64,000 nucleotides of DNA from an uncultured Bacteroidales bacterium (GTDB lineage: Bacteria > Bacteroidota > Bacteroidia > Bacteroidales > F082). Position numbers and translations under genes: made by a program. The notes under the pieces were generated by a model. It was not told the origin of the DNA. It did no database searches and worked only from the letters and a program-made list of their open reading frames with translations. The DNA lies in assembly GCA_947303335.1 (NCBI GenBank), contig CAMYYB010000002.1, positions 36,890 through 100,889 of the forward strand. The letters are read 5' to 3'. Of the stretch, positions 28,701 through 37,900 are shown piece by piece. Every line of letters starts with the position of its first letter. Within the stretch, counting starts at the first letter, position 1.

Positions 28701-31700
28701 CTGATGACGGTTTCAATTGGGAAATCTTACGCCAATGGGACAATATAGGATCTGAATATGTATATGACGAAATTCCTAATACAGGAACAAACGTAATCAT
28801 AGACTTGAGCAGCTACGCTGGCCAAAGCGTTGCCATTGCCTTCTACGGAGAATCTACTGTAAGCGGTGGAGACAACAACTTGCATATTGACAATGTGGGC
28901 TGTATTGGAGGCATAAGCGAATGGGTTACAGAGAATACAGAGTTGACGACCTATACTCTCAATGAACTCACACCAGCTACCATATACCAAGTTAAAGTGC
29001 AAGGCGTGTGCGGCGATGAATTGAGCAAAGTGGCTGAGACCAGCTTCACCACGCTTCCGGCTTGTATCATGCCTACGGAATTTGCTGTCAACGGAACGGT
29101 TGGAGCTCGGGAAGTTACCTTGGGCTGGATTAGCGAGGCCGAGGCTTGGCAAATTGTGTGTTCTGACGATGAGCTTGCCGACCCCAATACGTTGGAACCT
29201 ATCAACATCAGTGAAAACCCGTATATATTGACCAACCTAACACCCGAAACTACCTATTATGTGTATTTGCGTACCGTTTGCGACGAGAGCCTTTACAGCA
29301 CATGGTGCAATGTTTCCTTCACCACCGATATTTCCTGCTATGCGCCAACTGATCTGATGTACACGGCTGTCACACCCACAACTGCAACATTGGTCTGGAC
29401 AGAATCAGCGCAAGCCACTGAATGGACGGTGCAATACAGCACAAGCAGCTCATTCGAAAGTTATGATGAAGCGAACGCAAGCGGAACACCTTCTATCGTC
29501 CTCACCGACCTCATCCCTGAAACCGTCTACTATGCCCGTGTGAAAGCCGTATGCGACGAAGGGGATGAGAGCCTTTGGAGCAACACTTGCAGCTTCGAGC
29601 CTACCGTTAAGATTACTATTGGGTATGGAACTGCTACAAACAAATACCTGCCAACTCGCATACATTATAATTATTCTCTGACGCAACAAATATACACTGC
29701 TGAAGAGATTGGTCAAGCGGGTGCTATAACGAGCATTGATTTCTATTTGGATGCCTATACCAGCAGAGATCGATACCTTGATATTTACCTCGTCAACACA
29801 GACAAGGCAAGTTTTGAAAGCCAAACTGACTGGATCCCCGTTGCCTCCGACGATCTTTACTATAGAGGTTATGTGAACTTTACAGAGAATGGTTGGACGA
29901 CCCTTCAATTTGATGGAGCTTTTATTTATGACGGTGTGAGCAATTTAGCCATTATTGTTGACGACAATTCAGGCCATTATGAGTCTGACAACACTCCTTT
30001 CCGCGTCTTTGAAGCTCAGAACCAGGCCATTCGCATTTACAGTGACGATACCAACTACAATCCTATGGAACCAGAGGCCTACAATGGTACCATTGAGAGT
30101 TCGAAGAACCAAATCAGGCTTCTGTTTGGAGAAGAGCCGACTTGCTTCAGACCTACCGATTTTGTTGTTACCGATGTGACTGGCTACACAGCTAACTTGA
30201 CATGGAGCAGCGATGCTGAAGCCTGGCAAATTGCCTATACTACTTCCAGCTATGACAATCCCGATGATTTGGAGCACATTGATGTTGCCGAAAACCCGTA
30301 TGAATTAACAGGCCTTGAATCAACAACCACCTATTATGCCTTTGTTCGTGCCAATTGCGGTGAAGAATACAGTGCTTGGACAAGAGTTATCTTTACTACA
30401 CCAATCTTCTGCGCAGCGCCTACCGATTTGATTTGCACGGCAGTTGGCCCTACCACCGCCACGCTTAGTTGGACATACGAAGGTGATGCTACAGAATGGT
30501 TGATATGCATCAATGATGATACAGACAACCTCATCACCACTACTGAAAATACTTTCACACTTACCGATCTTGAAACCGAGGAGGTATATTCCGCGAAAGT
30601 GAGAGCCAATTGTGGTGAAGGTCAAAGCACATGGAGCAATACGATTTATTTTGAACCTACTAACAAGATTTGCATTGGTTTTGGACCAACGAGTACGAAC
30701 AACAATCTGCCTACCAATGTGTATTATAAGCATTCCTTGACACAGCAAATCTATACTGCAGAGGAGATTGGTGCTGCTGGTACGATTTTGAGCATTGATT
30801 TCAAATATGAATACTACGATGCCCCGACCCGTAACTTGAACATTTATATGGTCCAAACCGACAAGACCAGTTATGATAACAACACCGATTGGATTGCTGT
30901 CACGAATGACGACCTTGTATTCAGCGGTCAGGTTACTTTTAATGATTACGACTATTATTATAGTAATTATGTTGGTTGGACTACGATTGAACTCAACAAG
31001 GCGTTCGCTTATGATGGAGAGAGCAACCTTGCCATTATCGTTGACGACAATACGGGTAGCTATATTGGCTCAAATCGCAATTTCCTATCTTATGCTGCCA
31101 CCAATCAAGCCCTTGCTGTATGGAGTGATGATGTAGACTACAATCCAGCAAATCCTTTGGATTATGAAGGCACTATTCAGGATAGTAAGAACCAAATCCG
31201 CATCTTTATGGTTGATGTTCCGTCTTGCCTCCAGCCCACAGATTTTACTGTTGACTACGACAACATCGCTCCTAGGTCTGCTGATTTGGTTTGGACAGAC
31301 GAAGAAGCCTCAGCTTGGCAGATTCGCCTCAACCATAACACTATCATCGATGTTACGGAGAACCCTTACACATTGCAGAACCTGACACCTGAGACCACTT
31401 ACACGGTGCAGATTCGCACAAATTGTGGCGATGATGAGTACAGCTTATGGAGCTTCGAGCAGAGCTTTACCACGCCTACTGAATGTGCGGTACCAGAAAT
31501 CACCAATGTCACCAACATCACACATTATGGTGCCACTGTGAACTGGTCGGGCGATAGCGATAAATATGTGTTCCAATATAGGGAAGCCAATAACCCGGAG
31601 GACGATTGGCATTCACGCACCACTATGCTGACCTATACCAATCTCATCAATCTCACTCTTGACACCCAATATGAAGTGAGGGTGAGAGCCATTTGTAGTG

Positions 31701-33091
31701 ATTTTAGCGATGTGGCAACCTTCACTACCATGTCTGGAGATATTAAATTCTTTATGACGGAAGGCTCATGGGCTACCGATAACAACTGGGAACCCGTAGG
31801 AGCTCCTACTGTTGAAAATGATGTTGAAATACGTGCCAATGTTACTATTCCCTCTGGTGTAGTAGCTGAAGCCAACAACATCACTGTCGTCGGCAACAAC
31901 ACCATTACCATTAACGATGGTGGACAGTTGAAGACCAGTAGCAATGTGTTTGCGACCGTGGTGAAGAACATCACAGGCTACACTGGTGAAATGGACAACT
32001 ACTATCTGATAACCAATCCTCTTTATACGGATTACTATGCTCATTATGGTCATCCAAGCAACTATGGAATGATTGCTATCGAGAGTGCCTACGACCTCTA
32101 TAGGTTCGATTATACCGAAGACGAAGAATGGAGGAACTATGAGGCGAACAATTTCTTCCTGTATAATGGCATAGGTTATCTTTATGCCAATTCTGCCGAT
32201 TTGACAATCAACTTCACAGGTATGGTTAAAGCCAACAATGAACCTGAAGTAGTAAACCTCAACTTCTCATCTTATTATTACAATTTCAATGGTTGGAATC
32301 TATTGGGTAACCCGTTTGTGTGCAACGTTTACCTCAATATGCCGTACTTCAGGATGGGAGAAAATGGTGATGAAATCGTGGCTGGCAATGCAGGCACTGC
32401 CATCGCTCCTATGGAAGGATTCTTCGTGCAAGCCGACGGTCACGGTCAATCTGTCAACATCAGCAGAGAGGCTCCTGTCGGCGATAAGGGTGCATTGAAC
32501 ATTAATCTGAGCAAGGCCAATACCTTCACCGACCGTGCCATCGTCCATTTCGGCGAAGGTAAGGCCCTTGGCAAGTTCCAGCTCAATCCGAACCATACTA
32601 AGGTGTACATTTCACAAGAAGGCAAAGACTATGCTGTGGTTAATGCTGGTGAGGTGGGCGAAATCCCCGTCAGCTTCAAGGCAGAGACCAACGGCAGCTA
32701 CACCCTCAGCTTCACCAACGAGGAAGTCAGCTTTAGCTACCTACGCCTTATTGACAATATGACTGGTGTCGAAACCAACCTGCTTGAGACCCCGTACTAT
32801 ACCTTTAATGCTCAGACCACCGACTACGCTTCGCGTTTCCGCTTAGTGTTTGCCACTGGCAGCAGCATTGACGGCGATAGCTTCGGATTTATCAACGGTG
32901 CTGGCAACCTCTCCATCTTCGGCATCGAAGGTGAGGCTACTGTTCAAGTTGTTGACGTGCTGGGTCATATCCTCAGCAGTGAGACCTTCAATGGCAGCTA
33001 TGAGGAACATCTTGATGTGGCTCCCGGTGTCTATATGCTCCGCCTCATCCAAGGCGACGACGTGAAAGTCCAAAAGATGGTTATCAAATAG
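25736..33091 (+). CDS. Giant secreted T9SS cargo with multiple FN3 domains, MAM/choice-of-anchor-J-like segments and type-A sorting domain
   Basis: 2451 aa; signal peptide ending AQAQE; many 'CxxPTDLxV...TTYYVxVRxxCG..SxWS..SFTT' FN3 units; C-terminus GVYMLRLIQGDDVKVQKMVIK. Confidence 0.92.
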   Translation: MKLKFLQLKKALCAALLMAFFAPWAAQAQETVTIGEGTSSGNNCPFGTYYNYSITEQLYTAEEIGMAGEILSISFYYNGTAAKDFPIDVYMQNVNATDLSTGISLTEAEQVFSGTLSVTTNAGWVTIVLDTPFYYDGTSNLLIGFNKGYVYYFSGNTWRYTSASNMARYSQNDNNAYSLSTVPGTVTNNRPNIQIEIAPDSGSTCPKPYNLDVAYEGGTTAIVTWNSNNSVDLKVNGTEFTNVTSPYNLVNLELNRVYNVVARANCGEGDYSEWTNVFSFATAACQISEQIQIRYELVDGYGDGWNNCAINVVDENCNTIETLTIESGNSATGYLSLCSGAYYSFEWMKGSYPDETSWTFYDTNDEDVLFLGSGSSSMQTGDIIYTMNAGSCARPSDLVVEAIDPYSVTLDWTENGEASAWEVAYMSIDDNDFTIVSANNSTDFTIQDLSPLTIYIFKVRANCGAETSIWSCPVNFTTPNPCQAPTDITVNFLDGHTAMVSWTSDATAWDIKVGTEVTENITNPYILNNLELDTDYHVWVRSNCEGGSISGWSNMVSFTTPQSIPLVEPFANTSIPSGWIRYSGLLSDVIAGGTLTSTTSGWGFNTGNGVFDNHAILNIYNTNRNYWLVTPNMAFDENAILRFDLALTQYDGTLQPVSPGQQEDDKFVVLITTDGGTTWEILRQWDNEGSEYVYDNIACSATGEVVEIDLSTYVGQSIALAFYGESTQSGGDNNLHIDNVNIDFKPVCWDMKTQNVTLSNLVPRMVTVGWDVNGGAMEWKVQCSSDANFVDDLHEAIATAPTWTYNDLEPETNYYVRVAPLCVDANDYTPWSEVISFTTPIACPKPTDLTVSDVNAYGATLDWEGESESYNVIYRSIVYDGEQFDEGAIPEGWNRYTGLLEEVLNGTTTLSYATSGWSFGTANGVFDSHARTNIYGSSWNKWLVTPTLEMVDDVQLSFDLALTVYTSGSNASPTPGQQADDKFVVLITTDDGFNWEILRQWDNIGSEYVYDEIPNTGTNVIIDLSSYAGQSVAIAFYGESTVSGGDNNLHIDNVGCIGGISEWVTENTELTTYTLNELTPATIYQVKVQGVCGDELSKVAETSFTTLPACIMPTEFAVNGTVGAREVTLGWISEAEAWQIVCSDDELADPNTLEPINISENPYILTNLTPETTYYVYLRTVCDESLYSTWCNVSFTTDISCYAPTDLMYTAVTPTTATLVWTESAQATEWTVQYSTSSSFESYDEANASGTPSIVLTDLIPETVYYARVKAVCDEGDESLWSNTCSFEPTVKITIGYGTATNKYLPTRIHYNYSLTQQIYTAEEIGQAGAITSIDFYLDAYTSRDRYLDIYLVNTDKASFESQTDWIPVASDDLYYRGYVNFTENGWTTLQFDGAFIYDGVSNLAIIVDDNSGHYESDNTPFRVFEAQNQAIRIYSDDTNYNPMEPEAYNGTIESSKNQIRLLFGEEPTCFRPTDFVVTDVTGYTANLTWSSDAEAWQIAYTTSSYDNPDDLEHIDVAENPYELTGLESTTTYYAFVRANCGEEYSAWTRVIFTTPIFCAAPTDLICTAVGPTTATLSWTYEGDATEWLICINDDTDNLITTTENTFTLTDLETEEVYSAKVRANCGEGQSTWSNTIYFEPTNKICIGFGPTSTNNNLPTNVYYKHSLTQQIYTAEEIGAAGTILSIDFKYEYYDAPTRNLNIYMVQTDKTSYDNNTDWIAVTNDDLVFSGQVTFNDYDYYYSNYVGWTTIELNKAFAYDGESNLAIIVDDNTGSYIGSNRNFLSYAATNQALAVWSDDVDYNPANPLDYEGTIQDSKNQIRIFMVDVPSCLQPTDFTVDYDNIAPRSADLVWTDEEASAWQIRLNHNTIIDVTENPYTLQNLTPETTYTVQIRTNCGDDEYSLWSFEQSFTTPTECAVPEITNVTNITHYGATVNWSGDSDKYVFQYREANNPEDDWHSRTTMLTYTNLINLTLDTQYEVRVRAICSDFSDVATFTTMSGDIKFFMTEGSWATDNNWEPVGAPTVENDVEIRANVTIPSGVVAEANNITVVGNNTITINDGGQLKTSSNVFATVVKNITGYTGEMDNYYLITNPLYTDYYAHYGHPSNYGMIAIESAYDLYRFDYTEDEEWRNYEANNFFLYNGIGYLYANSADLTINFTGMVKANNEPEVVNLNFSSYYYNFNGWNLLGNPFVCNVYLNMPYFRMGENGDEIVAGNAGTAIAPMEGFFVQADGHGQSVNISREAPVGDKGALNINLSKANTFTDRAIVHFGEGKALGKFQLNPNHTKVYISQEGKDYAVVNAGEVGEIPVSFKAETNGSYTLSFTNEEVSFSYLRLIDNMTGVETNLLETPYYTFNAQTTDYASRFRLVFATGSSIDGDSFGFINGAGNLSIFGIEGEATVQVVDVLGHILSSETFNGSYEEHLDVAPGVYMLRLIQGDDVKVQKMVIK

Positions 33092-33133
33092 GTCAGAGGC
33101 CATTGGCTGTTAGCTATTGGCTGCCTCACCAGC

Positions 33134-33156
33134 GCTTATAGCTCACAGCTATGAGC
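33134..33156. repeat. Near-perfect hairpin GCTTATAGCT-CAC-AGCTATGAGC
   Basis: 10-bp arms with one G-T pair and 3-nt loop between the giant FN3 gene and the 85-aa gene. Confidence 0.7.
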
Positions 33157-33196
33157 CAAACAAAACGACTAAACAACAAACAAAACACTACATAAG

Positions 33197-33454
33197 ATGA
33201 AAAAACTAGTATTGACAATAACAATCGTCCTCGGACTTAGTCTAACCTCCTTCGCCAATCCCAATGGTGGTGGTGTGTTCGGTCGCGGTGAATCGACTGA
33301 GCAAGGCAACCGCGAGAGTACCCTGTTTGCTCCCAGACTGCCCCAACATGGACAGAACGGCAATCAACCTGCGCCTATAGGCAGCGGTATCATCGTGCTG
33401 ACTGCTTTCGGCTCCGCCTACGCCTTGTATAAGAAGCGCAGAAGCCAGGAATAG
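33197..33454 (+). CDS. Small secreted protein with tripartite C-terminus (PIGSG - TM - KKRR)
   Basis: 85 aa; N-terminal signal peptide MKKLVLTITIVLGLSLTSFANP and C-terminal PAPIGSGIIVLTAFGSAYALYKKRRSQE. Confidence 0.75.
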   Translation: MKKLVLTITIVLGLSLTSFANPNGGGVFGRGESTEQGNRESTLFAPRLPQHGQNGNQPAPIGSGIIVLTAFGSAYALYKKRRSQE

Positions 33455-33480
33455 CTACTGGCAAGACGAAAGTTCGATAT

Positions 33481-33530
33481 AAGCGAACTTATAGTTCGAA
33501 GCAAGCGAACTCATAGTTCGCCTCAAGCGA
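33481..33530. repeat. 22-bp-period repeat with palindromic core (AAGCGAACTyATAGTTCG)
   Basis: aagcgaacttatagttcgaagc / aagcgaactcatagttcgcctc / aagcgaactc. Confidence 0.85.
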
Positions 33531-33540
33531 ACTCACCAAC

Positions 33541-33570
33541 AAGAGCCGGCGGCGTATGCTGTCGGCTCTT
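33541..33570. terminator. Hairpin AAGAGCCG...CGGCTCTT
   Basis: 8-bp perfect arms (33541-33548 / 33563-33570), followed by ATTT. Confidence 0.5.
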
Positions 33571-33622
33571 ATTTGTGGCTCCTTCCCTATGGGTTAATTT
33601 TGAAGTCATCGGGATGAGTTGA
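33563..33622. repeat. Left copy of 60-bp direct repeat flanking the AbiEii-like module
   Basis: Gap-free alignment to 34739-34798 with 8 mismatches by eye. Confidence 0.85.
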
Positions 33623-33663
33623 AAAAATCACTGTTGAGACATTCGACTCTGAGATATTATTTC

Positions 33664-33671
33664 TATCTTTG
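33664..33671 (+). promoter_or_regulatory. -7 element TATCTTTG
   Basis: Upstream of ATG 33687. Confidence 0.5.
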
Positions 33672-33686
33672 CACAAAATAGCAAAC

Positions 33687-34004
33687 ATGCTTTTTGAGGA
33701 TTATAAATACCATACCGATGCTAAAGTGAGACCTTCACTTCTATGGGAATTTGATCTCGACAGATTCAACTGGCAGCAGATGCGCGATATTGTGGTGCAG
33801 CGTGTGTTGGAGCGCGGACGCATGGACGATTTTTATGCCATCCTGAATTTGTATGGCGAAGTGGGCGTGAAAGCTGCCCTTCGGGCTATACCGTACATGA
33901 ACGACAAAAACATGAACTTTGCTTGCGTCACCTTTGACCTTGATAAGGAGGAACTAAAATGCTACACAAAGAAACAGTCAGTGCCTCTACATTGGAACTC
34001 CTGA
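33687..34004 (+). CDS. DUF6922-like small protein, candidate antitoxin partner
   Basis: MLFEDYKYHTDAKVRPSLLWEFDLDRFNWQQMRDIVVQRVLERGRMDDFYAILNLYG; overlaps the AbiEii-like start. Confidence 0.7.
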   Translation: MLFEDYKYHTDAKVRPSLLWEFDLDRFNWQQMRDIVVQRVLERGRMDDFYAILNLYGEVGVKAALRAIPYMNDKNMNFACVTFDLDKEELKCYTKKQSVPLHWNS

Positions 34005-34600
34005 AAAAACTGATGGCCGACAAGAAGTTGAAAGATTTTGTCCTTGTAGGAGGAACCGCGCTTTCACTTCAAATGGGGCACAGAATCAGTGTGGATTTGG
34101 ATTTGTTTGTCAACCAAGATTTCGAGGCTGAAGAATTAAGGGAATACATGGAACGAACCTTTCATCTGGAAACGGATTATTTGGCTTTTGCTACTGTGAA
34201 AGGTGAAATTAGTGGTGTTCAAGTAGATTGCATTGCTCATTCTTATCCTTGGATCAGGCCTTTCGTGGAAAAGGAGGACATCAGACTGGCCAGCATGGAG
34301 GATATCTGTGCAATGAAATTGAACGCCATAGCCGGCAACGGTACACGAATCAAGGATTTCATCGATGTCGCTTTCCTTTCCTCGATGTATTCCTTGAACC
34401 AGCTGTTGTCATTCTATGAAGAAAAATACCATGCAAACCCGTTAATGCCGCTCAAAGGCATCGTGTTTTTCGATGATATCAACATGGAGGCTCCCATAAA
34501 GATGGCTGACGGTAAAACGTTGAACTGGAAAAAAATTGAGAAACGACTGCTTGATATGGAGAAATATCCGAACAAAATATTTCCGTCCACACCTACGTAA
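33959..34600 (+). CDS. Nucleotidyltransferase AbiEii/AbiGii toxin family protein
   Basis: LKDFVLVGGTALSLQMGHRISVDLDLFVN (GGTxL...R.S.DLDLF) and SMEDICAMKLNAIAGNGTRIKDFIDVAFL. Confidence 0.88.
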   Translation: MLHKETVSASTLELLKKLMADKKLKDFVLVGGTALSLQMGHRISVDLDLFVNQDFEAEELREYMERTFHLETDYLAFATVKGEISGVQVDCIAHSYPWIRPFVEKEDIRLASMEDICAMKLNAIAGNGTRIKDFIDVAFLSSMYSLNQLLSFYEEKYHANPLMPLKGIVFFDDINMEAPIKMADGKTLNWKKIEKRLLDMEKYPNKIFPSTPT

Positions 34601-34661
34601 GTTCCAAATCCTAAACCATGATTTCAATCCAGAACTTATCCTTACTCTTTCATTGAAACGA

Positions 34662-34736
34662 TTCGGTCCAGGCATCTACTTCATCCATATCTTTTCAGAG
34701 TTTGGTGAGACGGTCAAGCGGGTTGTGAATGTATAA
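34662..34736 (+). pseudogene. Remnant of a T9SS type-A sorting-domain C-terminus
   Basis: Frame reads FGPGIYFIHIFSEFGETVKRVVNV*, matching the terminal strands of type-A CTDs; no N-terminal CTD or gene attached. Confidence 0.5.
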
Positions 34737-34738
34737 AC

Positions 34739-34798
34739 CGGCTCTTGTTGATGGCTTCTTTCCTGTTGGTTAATTATGAAGTCATCGGGATGAGTTGA
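34739..34798. repeat. Right copy of 60-bp direct repeat
   Basis: See 33563-33622. Confidence 0.85.
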
Positions 34799-34860
34799 TA
34801 AAGTCATCGGGATGAGTTGGCAAAGTCATCGGGATGAGTTGACAAAGTCATCGGGATGTA
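34779..34860. repeat. 22-bp tandem repeat AAGTCATCGGGATGAGTTGrCA (3 full + 1 partial)
   Basis: aagtcatcgggatgagttgata / ...ggca / ...gaca / aagtcatcgggatgta; one further copy at 33603-33624. Confidence 0.95.
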
Positions 34861-34872
34861 TCTCTCATTATT

Positions 34873-34902
34873 AAAGGTGCCACCGCAACCGATGGCACCT
34901 TT
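34873..34902. terminator. Bidirectional terminator hairpin AAAGGTGCCA...TGGCACCTTT
   Basis: 10-bp perfect arms; downstream of the C25 peptidase gene. Confidence 0.7.
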
Positions 34903-34947
34903 GATTATTTCCTCCTTCAAAGGAGGCTTCTGTGGTCACATTATGCC

Positions 34948-37900
34948 TTATCGCGTCTTAAGAATCTGTTGCGTCGTGATTCCCTTTTCGGAGACTACAC
35001 GAAGCATATAGACTCCGCTGGCACAATTGCCTAAGTCAATCCGAATGGCGTCGCCTTCGGCCTCCCTGATGTAGACAACCTGTCCGAAGGCGTTGACCAC
35101 TTCCACCTTCTGTATCCCCTCGCCCTCAATGTTAAACACATCCTTGGAAGGATTGGGATACACTCTCACGCAATCTTCACTTGCGCTCAACGGGTTGAAA
35201 TGAAGCACGACAGGTTCGGTGGGACTCCCTTCAATGCCGTCAACAACATACTTTATATTGTCCACAGAATTGTCGATACTATTGCCATCCGTCAGTACAA
35301 AGCTCAACTTCTCCCCTGCTTCGCCTGAAACCAGCAGGAAGGCCACATATCGGTCAAGTGGCTCAACGTACATCAACTTCACGCTGCCCCTGCATTCGCC
35401 GTCGACGAAAGCAGCCACTTCATACTTCTCGGAGCGAAGCTCTTGTCCTCCCAAATCGATTACGGCAGTCACCAGCATATTGTCGGCAAACCAATTCCTG
35501 TTGGGTGTGAAGACCGTTCCCTCATGGGTGGTTGCCTCAATGTTATCCCCATCACGCCCACTTTGGAAAGTCAGCGTCTTGGGTGTGCTGCTATTCGACT
35601 TGTACATATAGCCCTGTCCCGGCTCCAAGGCACTCAGTGTACCGTACCATTGATTGTAGCTGCCGGAGGAGATGTATGTGGAGGAACCATTTCTTCCCTT
35701 GATGACATCTTCGGTTTCAGGCGCAAAGCTGCTCAAAGCAGTCTCAACACTCACCGTCTGTCCGCTCGGAAAGCCTATCCAGTTCCAGCCCTCGATAATG
35801 GCAACAGGATGGTCTTCCGTCAAGGCTTGAGCACCCACCATTACCGCATTACAATCGGCACTGGCCCTAATCATGTACATTTGTTCGTTGGCTAAAGCGT
35901 TGAGAGAGCCGTACCAATAGCCAGTTCCATTGTATTCTAACCAATCTACCGAGCCATCACTCTTCGACTGGATGCGCAAACCATTGTCGCCTAATCCTTC
36001 TTCCAACATCGTCAGGCCGTCGATACCGTTCATCTCAATATAAGGACTCCACCAATTCCAGCCTTCGCCAAGTGCAACGACTTGCTCCACTTGAGGATCT
36101 TCCATCACCATTCCAAGAAGAATATGGTTTTTCACCCGAAGCACATCATTATAATTGCTTGAGGAAGTCGGGGGCGACAAGGGGTTGAAGTTGGTGTTGT
36201 CATTATACGCATAGATAGCTTGGTTTGTAGTGGTATTGAAGACCGAACAGGCCATGTGGGGTGAACTGGTATACTCACCCGTATTGTCATCAGCGACGAG
36301 GACAAGGTTAGATATGCCATCGTACTCAAACGGGGTATCTAAGGTAATGAAAGTCCAGTTGTTGACAACCATTGTAACGCTACCGCTGAACACCTTGTCG
36401 GATGCGGAAACTGTAATCCAATCGGTTTTGCTTGAGAAAGAACTCTTGTTGGTGGTCTTCAAGTAAAGGTCGTAGGTACGGGTCTTTTCCGCTCCTTCGT
36501 TGTAGAAGGCGATGCTGGTAATGGTGCCTTCGGTACCGATTTCAGCAGCCGTGTAAATCTGTTGGGAAAGCGTGTAGTTGTAATAATTGTAACTGGGAAG
36601 GTAATTGTGGGTAGTAGTGCCTTCACCAATCTCAATGGTTTGGATGAAGTTGGCCACAAGGCTTCTGTCGGCAATGGCTGAGAAACTATATGACAATTCA
36701 GAAGAGACCAGTCCCCCGTTTTCGGTCCAACCCATGAAAGTATAACCCTCATTCGGTGTGGCAGTAACCGTGCATGTCTCGCCAAAAGGATATTCGCCAC
36801 CACCACTTACTGAAGCTGCCCGGGCTGGATTGGCACTGACTGTGATGTTGACGGGTTCGGTAGGAATAGCCAGCTTGGTAACAATGAGTTGATTCTTCGA
36901 TGATAACACATTATTGGAAGAGCCTGAAGAAGTCGGAGGTGACAAAGGATTGAAATTGTTGTTGTCGTCATAATAATAAAGGGCTTGATTTGTGGCGGTG
37001 AACACACGGCAGGACATGTGAGGCGAATAGGTATAACTTCCGGTATTATCATCAGCGACAAGAACCACATTAGATGTGCCGTCATAGACGAACGGGGTGC
37101 TGAAGGTGATGGTCGTCCAATCGTCAGCTATCATGGTAACGCTACCGCTGAACACCTTGTCGCCAGCAGAAACGGCAATCCAGTCGGTCGTGCCTGTAAA
37201 GGTGTTTTTCGTCGTAGCCTTCAAATAGAAGTCATAGGTGCGGGTCTTCTCGGCTCCGCCGTTATAGAAAGCAATACTGGTGATAAGGCCTGCGCTACCC
37301 AACTCGGCGGGAGTGTAGATCTGCTCGGAAAGTGCATGTTTGTAATAGCTGTAGCTCGGCAGAAAATCGTTTGTTTCAGTGCCACTGCCAATCATAACTC
37401 CTTCAGCAAAATTAGCTACAAGATTCATATCACTGGCCACATTGAAAGTATATTCGGCATCAGTAGAAACCACGGAGCCATTCTCTGTCCAGTTGGTGAA
37501 CATATAGCCATCAGCAGGTGTGGCTGTCACGGTGCAGGATGCACCATAATTATATTGTCCTCCACCACTCACGGTGCCATAGTCAGCATTGTTGGCTGCG
37601 ACAGTCACCATGAAGATTTGATTGGGTGTTATGGTGATATCGCCTTCCCAAGTGTTACTGCCGTTGACAGCGGTGTAATGCAAAGTAACATTGACGCCCA
37701 AGGTGACACCCGAATTGAGGCGGAAACGGAAACCGTTCACCGTAGTAGTGGCATTAACGCCCAAGGTGCTGAAAGTCTTGGGGTCCGAAAGAATTGTGAC
37801 ATTTGAATTGGTAGATGTCAAGGTAACGGTGGTGTTGCCGGATGTGGCCGCAGAACCCACATTCTTAAAGGTGATGCTCAGGTCGGTGTTTTCGCCGACA

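Noticed and set aside
34779-34860. Possible CRISPR array
   Set aside because: Units are directly contiguous 22-bp copies with no spacers, and no cas genes are present.
36985-37806. 273-aa + strand ORF
   Set aside because: Antisense to the C25 peptidase; no domain motif.
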